Notes: generated from the letters alone by a model not told the origin. A stretch of DNA of 7,716 bases from Candidatus Magasanikbacteria bacterium RIFCSPLOWO2_02_FULL_44_11 (GCA_001783035.1 MFQK01000052.1:1-7716); one strand, 5' to 3'. Positions 1 through 4,454 are shown, counted from the first letter of the stretch. A program made the numbers and translations.

Positions 1-44
1 AACAATTCTTTACGAACAAAATTAATTTACAAACCACGAAGGGA

Positions 45-87
45 TGACATTTCTACTTTGGTCAAAAGGTGACATTTCTACTTTGGT
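45..87. mobile_element. Probable terminal repeats of an insertion sequence whose body lies left of the window
   Basis: The 18-mer TGACATTTCTACTTTGGT occurs twice in direct orientation, at 45-62 and 70-87, with starts 25 bp apart and CAAAAGG between them. Short TGACATTT-type units repeated at an element end are typical of some IS families with an integrase-type (DDE) transposase, and that resemblance is from memory. No transposase is visible, and only 44 bases lie further left. The leftward ORF 78-395 runs into the second repeat and stops there, which fits an insertion boundary near position 88-93. Confidence 0.5.
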
Positions 88-395
88 TTGACATCATCAT
101 AGGCAGGTGTTTCAATTTGTGTTGTTGCGCCGCCCCGTGCATAAGCCTTGTCAGCCACCTCAAAGTTGGTGGTCATGTAAACACCGAGTTCGTTGCCATC
201 GCCTATTTTGGTAGGGTCGTCTTTGTTAACATTTCCTGGAACCAGAGTTTGTTTCAGTCTTTCGAGCGTCAAATCTTCTGGTTTCAAGGTGATAGAGCGA
301 AACAACTTTTCTGGACGATTTTCTGATTTATTTTCTTTTGTCTCAACAATTTCAGGCCTAAACCCTCTATCATTTTCTGACATACTATACGGCAT
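78..395 (-). CDS. Small hypothetical protein, probably 3'-truncated by an insertion-sequence end
   Basis: This is a 105-residue leftward ORF with no firm family assignment. The first 29 residues are polar. The rest looks like a folded domain start: KLFRS at 30-34, the acidic and prolyl stretch VNKDDPTKIGDGNELG at 56-71, then VYMTTNFEVADKAYARGG at 72-89. The pattern of an Arg after a short strand, followed by a Y-x-T-T motif and A-x-x-YA, faintly recalls ADP-ribosyltransferase folds, but that is weak inference. The last four residues and the stop codon are read from the terminal-repeat sequence at 70-87, so the natural C-terminus is probably missing. A second Met codon (383) is an equally good start, and neither has a clear Shine-Dalgarno sequence. 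A TATACT -10-like hexamer lies at 410-415. It may be an expressed remnant or a pseudogene. Confidence 0.5.
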   Translation of the reverse strand: MPYSMSENDRGFRPEIVETKENKSENRPEKLFRSITLKPEDLTLERLKQTLVPGNVNKDDPTKIGDGNELGVYMTTNFEVADKAYARGGATTQIETPAYDDVKPK

Positions 396-442
396 GATGA
401 GTAAGTATTAGTATACTAACACTTTATGTTTTTGAGAGCAAC

Positions 443-471
443 AAAAACACCGTATATTCAGCGGTGTTTTT
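443..471. terminator. Bidirectional rho-independent terminator
   Basis: A perfect 10-bp inverted repeat (AAAAACACCG at 443-452 and CGGTGTTTTT at 462-471) closes a 9-nt loop. A-rich and T-rich flanks make it work in either direction. On the minus strand it follows the tRNA-like 3' end at 475-491, the same order as tRNA-Glu and its terminator further right. Confidence 0.75.
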
Positions 472-474
472 CTA

Positions 475-606
475 TGTAGCTCCAACGGGGAATCTCACTC
501 GCTCGGCCTTCGGCCTGCGCCCACAAAAGGGCTTTCGCCCTCTCGTGGACTCTCCCCAGCAACAGTGGAAAACTCTCGGTTTCGAAACCTTCCCCGTTCG
601 ATCCCC
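475..606. other. G+C-rich, highly structured intergenic element with a tRNA-3'-like end
   Basis: This block fills most of the long gap between 396 and 728. Read on the minus strand, a 9-bp closing stem (AACGGGGAA at 590-598 with TTCCCCGTT at 483-491) encloses the rest. Inside are a GTCCAC/GTGGGC stem (545-550 with 527-532) that carries an AGGGC-GAAA-GCCCT hairpin (529-542 region, GNRA-type tetraloop), a GGCC-GAA-GGCC hairpin (about 505-515), and the palindrome GGTTTCGAAACC (578-589). The left end, 475-491, matches 16 of 17 bases of the tRNA-Glu 3' end at 3189-3205. No D-arm, anticodon arm or matching 5' acceptor is present, so it is not an intact tRNA. The motifs of SRP RNA, RNase P RNA and tmRNA are not visible. 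It could be a degenerate tRNA with inserted repeat DNA, a REP-like unit, or an unknown RNA. An open frame through it on the minus strand has no protein-like character. Confidence 0.5.
563..606 (+). repeat. 44-bp direct repeat, left copy
   Basis: The sequence from CAGTGGAAA to CGATCCCC is repeated at 3097-3140 in the same orientation with 41 of 44 identical positions and no gaps. The differences are at repeat positions 10, 14 and 22. This copy forms the right arm of the structured element 475-606. The two copies flank the ATP-grasp, CofE-like and reductase genes. Confidence 0.85.
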
Positions 607-631
607 ACATTGAAATATGAGCCACAAAATA

Positions 632-660
632 TTGACTTTTTCACAAAAATAGGCTAGGTT
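632..660 (+). promoter_or_regulatory. Probable sigma70 promoter of the ATP-grasp gene
   Basis: TTGACT at 632-637 and TAGGTT at 655-660 are separated by 17 bp. The -35 is strong and the -10 weak, a combination often seen with regulated promoters. Transcription would start near 667, giving a leader of about 60 nt before the gene. Confidence 0.5.
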
Positions 661-676
661 ACAGCTAACCTTAGCC
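652..676. promoter_or_regulatory. Dyad over the -10 of the ATP-grasp promoter, possible operator
   Basis: GGCTAGGTTA and TAACCTTAGCC are inverted around the 4-nt centre CAGC, with one unpaired base in the right arm. The left arm covers the -10 hexamer at 655-660 and the right arm covers the predicted start site, a typical repressor position. The half-sites TAGGTTA/TAACCTTA resemble the DtxR/IdeR box (TTAGGTTAGSCTAACCTAA), but the spacing here is 4 rather than 3 nt. It could instead act as an RNA hairpin if transcription starts further upstream. Confidence 0.4.
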
Positions 677-678
677 GC

Positions 679-697
679 GTCGAGAATTTTTCTCGAC
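679..697 (+). promoter_or_regulatory. Perfect hairpin in the 5' leader of the ATP-grasp gene
   Basis: GTCGAGAA (679-686) and TTCTCGAC (690-697) form an 8-bp perfect stem with a 3-nt loop. It lies 21 nt upstream of the Shine-Dalgarno sequence at 719. No T-run follows it, so it is not a simple terminator. A role in mRNA stability or as a protein site is possible but not shown. Confidence 0.45.
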
Positions 698-728
698 CCA
701 TACCAAAAAAGGGACAATGGAGGAAATT

Positions 729-1739
729 ATGAAAAACAAGAAAGAGTCACTGGTTCTCGGTGAAATCATTCAAAAAATTGCTCCACGGATCGGAGCGAAA
801 GTTCTGATTGAGCCCGTCTGGGGAATCGTCGGACAAATCACCTTCAAAAGCGGACATAAATCGTATTTCCGCTACAACACACTGGATCTCAACCCAGTGG
901 GAAGTTCCGACATCGCCAAAGACAAGGACTACGCCGACTTTTTCATGAAAGAAATGGGCTACCCCACTATCCCTGGTAGCAAAACGTTCTTTACAGATAG
1001 CTGGGGCAAAGCCGTCGGAGCGTCGCAACGCAACATAGACGCCGCCTTTCGACACGCACAAAAACTGAGATTCCCAGTCATGGTCAAGCCCAACAGCGGC
1101 AGCCAAGGCAGCAACGTGGCACTCGTACACAACAAGCGAGAGTTCTACCGCGCCATTCGCGCCGTTTTCAAACATGACCGCGTGGCTCTGGTGCAAAAGC
1201 CGGTACATGGCCAAGACTACCGCCTGGTAGTATTGGATAACGAAGTGATTTCCGCTTACCAACGGATTCCGCTCAACGTTATGGGCAATGGCAAACGGAC
1301 TATTGCCCAGCTGTTGAAGGCTAAGCAGCGCGAATTTACACGTGCCGGCCGCGACACTCACATCAAACACGAGGATCCTCGCATTCGCACCAAACTCCTT
1401 CGTCAGGGTTTGTCCCCCGCGTCAGTTCCGAAAAAGGGCGTTCGCGTGTACTTACTCGACAACGCTAACCTCTCGACGGGCGGCGATTCAGTGGACGTGA
1501 CTGGAAACGTACATTCACTGTTCAAAGACGCGGCTGTTCGCCTGACCAAAGACATGGGACTCCGCCTCTGTGGCGTTGACCTGATGATCGACGGCGATAT
1601 CAACCAACCACCGAAAATCTGGTGGGTAATCGAAATCAACGCTGCACCCGGCCTCGATCATTACGCCAAGATCGGCAAGGCGCAAGCTACTCTCGTCGAA
1701 AAATTGTATCTGAAAATTCTCAAAAGTATCGAAAAATAA
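729..1739 (+). CDS. Stand-alone ATP-grasp carboxylate-amine ligase (cyanophycin synthetase/GshAB-like)
   Basis: The product (336 aa) should use ATP to activate a carboxylate as acyl-phosphate and join it to an amine, often an amino acid. Visible ATP-grasp features are MVKP with Lys120, a glycine-rich loop (SGSQGSN, 123-129), QKPVHGQDYRLVVL (156-169), VMGNGKRTIAQLL (184-196), NLSTGGDSVDVT (247-258), GVDLMIDGD (282-290) and the metal-binding VIEINAAPGL (300-309; Glu302, Asn304). The order NLSTGG..DVT..GVD..EINAAPG is that of the ATP-grasp domain of cyanophycin synthetase and bifunctional glutathione synthetases. The Mur-ligase or GCS domains of those enzymes are absent. The ATG at 729 is preferred because GGAGG lies at 719-723, five bases before it; an in-frame ATG at 717 overlaps that site. 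The gene has its own promoter and terminator. The substrate cannot be told. Its neighbours make glutamate addition to a cofactor or peptide an attractive guess. Confidence 0.9.
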   Translation: MKNKKESLVLGEIIQKIAPRIGAKVLIEPVWGIVGQITFKSGHKSYFRYNTLDLNPVGSSDIAKDKDYADFFMKEMGYPTIPGSKTFFTDSWGKAVGASQRNIDAAFRHAQKLRFPVMVKPNSGSQGSNVALVHNKREFYRAIRAVFKHDRVALVQKPVHGQDYRLVVLDNEVISAYQRIPLNVMGNGKRTIAQLLKAKQREFTRAGRDTHIKHEDPRIRTKLLRQGLSPASVPKKGVRVYLLDNANLSTGGDSVDVTGNVHSLFKDAAVRLTKDMGLRLCGVDLMIDGDINQPPKIWWVIEINAAPGLDHYAKIGKAQATLVEKLYLKILKSIEK

Positions 1740-1761
1740 ACGACGGTTTAGCGCCGTCATC

Positions 1762-1795
1762 TGCTGGAGCCTAAAAAACTCCAGCATCTATTTTT
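1762..1795 (+). terminator. Rho-independent terminator after the ATP-grasp gene
   Basis: TGCTGGAG (1762-1769) and CTCCAGCA (1779-1786) form a perfect 8-bp stem with a 9-nt A-rich loop, followed by TCTATTTTT. A smaller GACGG/CCGTC hairpin precedes it at 1742-1758. Confidence 0.85.
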
Positions 1796-1805
1796 AAGAC
1801 AACTG

Positions 1806-1814
1806 TGCTATAAT
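1806..1814 (+). promoter_or_regulatory. Extended -10 promoter of the CofE-like/reductase pair
   Basis: TGCTATAAT is a perfect extended -10 (TG at 1806-1807, TATAAT at 1809-1814). No good -35 is present, which extended -10 promoters tolerate. The start site would be near 1821, leaving about 24 nt before the ATG at 1845, without a clear Shine-Dalgarno sequence. Confidence 0.65.
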
Positions 1815-1844
1815 CACCACAACTCGATTCTACTATTCCTTCCT

Positions 1845-2579
1845 ATGCAAATCGAATGTTTACCAATCAAAACCCGTCCGATGATGCCGCCGCAAGACGA
1901 TATCTATTCCGTTCTCGAAGAGTCATTGCCGCCACTCAAAGAAAATGACGTCCTGGTAATCACTTCAAAAGTTTTGGCGATCCACCAAGGACGTTGCGTT
2001 AAAATTAACGAAACGGTAAGCAAAGACACATTGATTGAGCAGGAGGCGGATTATTATATTTCACGCGATCGAGTACCCTACCAAGCTGTCATCCTGACAA
2101 TCAAGGAAAATGTTTTAATTCCATCATCAGGCATCGACGAGAGTAATGCCAATGGCTATTATATTCTTTGGCCAAAAAATACTAATGCCTTGGTGAAAGA
2201 AATAACTCTTTTTTTTAAAAAAAAACATAACCTCAAAAATCTGGCCGTTATTGCGACTGATAGCCACACCACACCGCTCCGCTGGGGCGTACTCGGCATC
2301 GCTATTGGATTTTATGGATTAAAGCCGTTATACGATTACCGCGGCAAAACAGATATTTTTGGTCGAACACTTACGATGACACAAAAAAATGTTGTCGACA
2401 CCCTCGCCACCTTGTCGGTCGCGATCATGGGCGAAGGCGACGAACAAACACCAATAGCGATTATCCGCAACGCACCGTTTGTTGAGTTCACCGATGAAGA
2501 CACCTACGATTCATTCATCATTCCCAAAGACAAAGATATTTATAAGCCATTACTTGATGTTTTTTCCAATGTTACCTAA
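1845..2579 (+). CDS. Coenzyme F420-0:L-glutamate ligase (CofE)-family protein
   Basis: The family joins L-glutamate to F420-0 through a gamma-linked amide with GTP and divalent metal. Here the true substrate is unknown. Family features in this 244-aa protein are DVLVITSKVLAIHQGR (35-50), LIPSSGIDESNANGYY (91-106; Asp98 at the usual metal-ligand site), ATDSHTTPLRWGVLGIAIG (137-155; Asp139 corresponds to the family's second metal Asp), LYDYRGKTDIFGRTL (162-176) and MGEGDEQTPIAII (195-207). The length matches the single-domain CofE. The motif usually read as SDTFGRPWR is TDSHTTPLRW here, so substrate choice may differ. No CofC, CofD or CofGH gene is in the window. The gene starts from its own extended -10 promoter and overlaps the next gene by 11 bp, so the two are probably translationally coupled. 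The ATG lacks a clear ribosome site, but the family N-terminus begins there. Confidence 0.85.
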   Translation: MQIECLPIKTRPMMPPQDDIYSVLEESLPPLKENDVLVITSKVLAIHQGRCVKINETVSKDTLIEQEADYYISRDRVPYQAVILTIKENVLIPSSGIDESNANGYYILWPKNTNALVKEITLFFKKKHNLKNLAVIATDSHTTPLRWGVLGIAIGFYGLKPLYDYRGKTDIFGRTLTMTQKNVVDTLATLSVAIMGEGDEQTPIAIIRNAPFVEFTDEDTYDSFIIPKDKDIYKPLLDVFSNVT

Positions 2580-3144
2580 ACCTCTTTACCGCGCTTTAGC
2601 AGCCACAAGCATTGATGGCAAAATCGCCAAACGCGCCGATCATTTCTCTGATTGGACCAGCCCCGAAGACAAACAACACTTACGCGACACCATCGCCGCG
2701 TCAGACGTTATTGTTATTGGCAATAATACCTACAAGCTCGCCGAAGATCGACTGCAGAAAAGAAATTGTATTGTATTAACCTCAACCGTCGCGACTATAC
2801 AACGTATACACTCCCTACTGACCTATATGAATCCAAGTAACTATCCACTTGCCGACTTAATTAACGAATCGGGTTACAAAACTATTTGCATTCTGGGTGG
2901 CACCCAAATTTATTCGTATTGTTTACACAATAATTTGATTGACGAATTGCACATAACGGTTGAACCCGTTGTGTTTGGTGAAGGGTTGCCTTTGTTTAAC
3001 ACTCCGCATGAATCGAATTTTGAATTAACAAGCTCACAACAATTAAACAAGAGAGGGACAATGTTGCTAAAATATACATATAATAAAAAAGACTTACAGT
3101 GGAAACCTCCCGGTTTCCAAACCTTCCCCGTTCGATCCCCTTAG
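2569..3144 (+). CDS. RibD C-terminal domain/dihydrofolate reductase-fold reductase
   Basis: The DHFR/RibD-C fold (about 190 aa) reduces pterin, pyrimidine or related substrates with NADPH. Visible features are LAATSIDGKIAKR near the start (10-22), SDVIVIGNNTY (45-55), the nucleotide-binding ILGGTQIY (108-115), the DELHITVEPVVFGEGLPLF block (125-143) characteristic of RibD-C, and the closing strand MLLKYTY (165-171). The RibD deaminase domain is absent, so it is not a complete riboflavin enzyme. The ATG at 2569 is chosen because homology starts just after it; it overlaps the CofE-like stop codon by 11 bp. The open frame continues upstream to 2479 without family-like sequence. Residues 177-191 come entirely from the 44-bp repeat 3097-3140 and lie beyond the expected fold end, so they are probably an acquired tail. 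The natural substrate is unknown; it could be a folate- or flavin-like compound shared with the CofE-like partner. Confidence 0.85.
   Translation: MLPKPLYRALAATSIDGKIAKRADHFSDWTSPEDKQHLRDTIAASDVIVIGNNTYKLAEDRLQKRNCIVLTSTVATIQRIHSLLTYMNPSNYPLADLINESGYKTICILGGTQIYSYCLHNNLIDELHITVEPVVFGEGLPLFNTPHESNFELTSSQQLNKRGTMLLKYTYNKKDLQWKPPGFQTFPVRSP
3097..3140 (+). repeat. 44-bp direct repeat, right copy, read through by the reductase gene
   Basis: This is the second copy of the repeat at 563-606 (41/44). It contains a perfect hairpin, GGAAACC (3101-3107) and GGTTTCC (3112-3118) around TCCC, which the left copy does not form perfectly. It encodes the last 15 residues of the reductase ORF and ends 3 bp before the end of its stop codon. 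The terminator 3151-3189 and tRNA-Glu follow directly. Confidence 0.85.
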
Positions 3145-3150
3145 AACCGC

Positions 3151-3189
3151 AAATAAAAATACCCCAGATAAACTGGAGTATTTTTATTT
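3151..3189. terminator. Bidirectional terminator between the reductase gene and tRNA-Glu
   Basis: The arms 3151-3167 and 3173-3189 pair over 17 bp with one G-U wobble around the 5-nt loop ATAAA. The outer half of the stem is A/T, giving a T-run on either strand. It ends convergent transcription from the reductase gene (rightward) and from tRNA-Glu (leftward). Confidence 0.9.
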
Positions 3190-3190
3190 G

Positions 3191-3262
3191 TAGCCCCAAC
3201 GGGGATCGAACCCGTATTTTCGCCTTGAAAGGGCAATGTCCTAACCATTAGACGATGGGGCC
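3191..3262 (-). tRNA. tRNA-Glu (anticodon UUC)
   Basis: A complete cloverleaf folds on the minus strand. The acceptor stem is GGCCCCA/TGGGGCT (G1-U72 wobble), the D-stem GTCT/GGAC, and the anticodon stem TTGCC/GGCGA around loop CTTTCAA, so the anticodon is UUC. The variable region has 4 nt, and the T-arm is ACGGG-TTCGATC-CCCGT. The discriminator base is A (3191). The 3' CCA is not encoded (next bases CAA), so it must be added by a CCA-adding enzyme. The gene has a strong promoter at 3281-3309 and the terminator 3151-3189 immediately downstream. Confidence 0.97.
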
Positions 3263-3280
3263 ATGCATTACGCAAGCCCC

Positions 3281-3309
3281 AGTATAGCTGTTTTTTCCAA
3301 AGAAGTCAA
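3281..3309 (-). promoter_or_regulatory. Sigma70 promoter of tRNA-Glu
   Basis: On the minus strand TTGACT (3304-3309) and TATACT (3281-3286) are separated by 17 bp, one mismatch each from consensus. The predicted start is about 12 nt before the mature tRNA 5' end at 3262, leaving a short leader for RNase P. Confidence 0.85.
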
Positions 3310-3348
3310 CGGTCAACGCTTGTCCTGTTGATGCATCTACTAGAAAAC

Positions 3349-3376
3349 AAAACTACCCCATACATGAGGTAGCTTT
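3349..3376 (-). terminator. Terminator of the membrane-anchored orphan gene
   Basis: AAAGCTACCTC (3366-3376 on the minus strand) pairs with GGGGTAGTTTT (3349-3359) over 11 bp, including G-U pairs, around the loop ATGTAT. TTTTGTTTT follows on the minus strand. A second inverted repeat (ACCGCAG 3383-3389 / CTGCGGT 3413-3419) lies between the stop codon and this terminator. Confidence 0.75.
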
Positions 3377-3430
3377 GACAGTACCGCAGAAGAAGCTCAA
3401 CGGCGCTGTCTCCTGCGGTGAATATTTGCC

Positions 3431-3886
3431 CTATAACTTCTGAAACCAGTGCGGCGGATAGGTAACCGTCGGCTGGTGCGTCCACTTCGGGACGACTTTA
3501 ACCAACGGCCCGTGCTCCTCTTTGAATGACTGATTGAAGAGGAACTGAAAGATGGCCGCCCCCTTTCCTAAGTACGTTTCGATGACTATGGTGTGATGCC
3601 CATCAGCCTGTTTTCCAGACTCGGCATACCCGTAGTAATCGAACCCCTTGATACCAAATAGCGCGAGCTCAAACCCGATGAGCACCTTGAATGGTTTGTC
3701 CCAGATGATCACCACTTGAGCCATTGTGTTTTTGCCGCCGACATAGTCGTATGACAAAAGCTGCTTCGAGTCTTGGACGAACCGATTCATGAACCCGAAC
3801 TTCTTCCTCAGCTCGAGGAGCAGGAAGACGCTCACGGTAATCAAGATCACCACCACCAGGATAAGAGCAGTAGTCGTAATGTTCAC
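3431..3886 (-). CDS. Membrane-anchored protein of unknown function
   Basis: This 151-aa product is not recognised. Residues 4-26 form one strongly hydrophobic N-terminal helix (ALILVVVILITVSVFLLL) followed by ELRKK, so the protein is probably an N-in single-span anchor with the remaining 120 residues outside. That domain is rich in aromatic residues (FDYYGYAES at 82-90; HWFQKL at the end) and has a strand-like stretch, MAQVVIIWDKPFKVLIGFELALFG (from 55). There is no lipobox and no catalytic motif I know. The start is a GTG at 3884-3886, supported by an excellent CGGAGGT ribosome site at 3892-3898, five bases away. It is a single-gene unit with a near-consensus promoter and its own terminator, so it is likely well expressed. 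Confidence 0.75.
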   Translation of the reverse strand: MNITTTALILVVVILITVSVFLLLELRKKFGFMNRFVQDSKQLLSYDYVGGKNTMAQVVIIWDKPFKVLIGFELALFGIKGFDYYGYAESGKQADGHHTIVIETYLGKGAAIFQFLFNQSFKEEHGPLVKVVPKWTHQPTVTYPPHWFQKL

Positions 3887-3891
3887 GATGT

Positions 3892-3898
3892 ACCTCCG
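3892..3898 (-). promoter_or_regulatory. Strong ribosome binding site that sets a GTG start
   Basis: CGGAGGT on the minus strand lies five bases before the GTG at 3884-3886. No ATG in this frame is comparably placed, which supports the GTG as start of the membrane-anchored protein. Confidence 0.8.
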
Positions 3899-3937
3899 TT
3901 TGGGTTGAAAGATCGTTCTTCACATCTGCAACGAACC

Positions 3938-3966
3938 ATTGTACCACAAAACCGCTCATTTGTCAA
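3938..3966 (-). promoter_or_regulatory. Near-consensus sigma70 promoter of the membrane-anchored gene
   Basis: TTGACA (3961-3966) matches the -35 consensus exactly. TACAAT (3938-3943) lies 17 bp away. The start site would be near 3931, giving a leader of about 45 nt with the ribosome site 3892-3898. Confidence 0.85.
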
Positions 3967-4010
3967 GCCGCATGGGTAGGATAGGACATTATTATTTGGG
4001 AATGACAAAA

Positions 4011-4042
4011 CAAAAAATCCGGACGCGCTAGGCGACCGGATT
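4011..4042 (-). terminator. Terminator of the HU gene
   Basis: AATCCGG (4036-4042 on the minus strand) pairs with CCGGATT (4016-4022) around a 13-nt loop and is followed by a T-run (4011-4017). It lies 17 bases after the HU stop codon. Confidence 0.85.
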
Positions 4043-4058
4043 CTTTAACTGTAGACGA

Positions 4059-4334
4059 TTATTTCAGAGAATCTTTCAGAGCTTTACCAGCTTTGAATTT
4101 TGGAACGTTAACAGCCGGGATCTGGATCTTTTGGGTAGGATTTTGAGGGTTAACACCAGTGCGAGCGGCCCGAGCTTTAACGCTGAAAGCGCCAAAACCA
4201 GTGAGCACGACTTCACCGCCACTCTTTAAGGTAGCAGTGACTACGTCAACGAAAGCGTTCAAAAAATCTTCGCCTTCGCGCTTCGAAACATTCAGCTTTT
4301 CAGCTAATGCCTGTGCAAAATCAGCTTTGTTCAT
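4059..4334 (-). CDS. hup: HU/IHF-family nucleoid DNA-binding protein
   Basis: HU proteins bind and bend DNA as dimers and organise the nucleoid. This 91-aa protein has the family length. The N-terminal helices MNKADFAQALAEKLNVSKREGEDFLNAFVDVV (1-32) form the dimer body, GGEVVLTGFGAFSVKARAART (39-59) holds the conserved TGFGxF turn, and VNPQNPTQKIQIPA (61-74) is the DNA-inserting arm with the proline that intercalates (Pro63 or Pro66 region). VPKFKAGKALKDSLK closes the fold. AGGTGG about 7-8 bases before the ATG is a good ribosome site. The gene is monocistronic, with an extended -10 promoter upstream and a terminator downstream. HU and IHF subunits are not separable by eye; HU is the default in bacteria with a single copy. 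Confidence 0.95.
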   Translation of the reverse strand: MNKADFAQALAEKLNVSKREGEDFLNAFVDVVTATLKSGGEVVLTGFGAFSVKARAARTGVNPQNPTQKIQIPAVNVPKFKAGKALKDSLK

Positions 4335-4374
4335 ACATTCACCACCTTTCTATTAGAGTTAGATTTGTACATGT

Positions 4375-4403
4375 AGTATAGCATCAGTGACGTGTTTTGG
4401 CTA
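4375..4403 (-). promoter_or_regulatory. Extended -10 promoter of the HU gene
   Basis: TGCTATACT on the minus strand (TATACT at 4375-4380, TG at 4382-4383) is a good extended -10. The hexamer at the -35 distance (4398-4403, TAGCCA) is poor. The predicted start near 4368 leaves about 34 nt to the ATG. Confidence 0.65.
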
Positions 4404-4420
4404 GATTTAGGGAAAATAAG

Positions 4421-4429
4421 TTATCCACA
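4421..4429 (+). promoter_or_regulatory. Perfect DnaA-box-like 9-mer upstream of the HU gene
   Basis: TTATCCACA matches the DnaA box consensus exactly. It sits about 40 bp upstream of the HU -10 element. No second copy is seen in the window, so this is not an origin. It may be chance or may link HU expression to DnaA. Confidence 0.4.
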
Positions 4430-4431
4430 TT

Positions 4432-4454
4432 AAAAAAACTGTACTGGGAAGTAC
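4432..4454 (-). terminator. Weak terminator after the lipoprotein gene
   Basis: GTACT (4450-4454 on the minus strand) and AGTAC (4441-4445) form a 5-bp stem around TCCC, followed by AG and seven T residues (4432-4438). The stem is short, so termination may be partial. It lies 49 bases after the lipoprotein stop. Confidence 0.45.

Noticed and set aside
475..606. Intact tRNA-Ser/Leu, SRP RNA, RNase P RNA or tmRNA
   Set aside because: The 3'-like end and hairpins suggest an RNA, but there is no D-arm, anticodon arm or pairing 5' acceptor, no SRP GGAAGG-type loop, and the length is too short for RNase P RNA or tmRNA.
472..717. 81-codon leftward ORF across the structured element
   Set aside because: It is read through tRNA-like and repeat sequence, and its product is rich in Arg, Cys and Trp with no domain character. 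It resembles the shadow ORFs often seen over structured RNA or repeat DNA.
747..1370. 207-codon leftward ORF opposite the ATP-grasp gene
   Set aside because: It lies entirely within the well-supported ATP-grasp gene on the other strand and has no recognisable motif.
2479..2568. Longer N-terminus for the reductase
   Set aside because: The frame is open upstream to 2479, but those 30 residues overlap the CofE-like gene and lack family character. The fold begins right after the ATG at 2569.
3383..3419. Separate terminator after the 151-aa gene
   Set aside because: The inverted repeat ACCGCAG/CTGCGGT has a 23-nt loop and no T-run. The hairpin at 3349-3376 with its T-run is the better terminator.
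3669..3959. 96-codon leftward ORF overlapping the membrane-anchored gene in another frame
   Set aside because: It would begin upstream of the mapped promoter -10 and lacks a ribosome site, whereas the GTG frame has an excellent one and a clear membrane helix.
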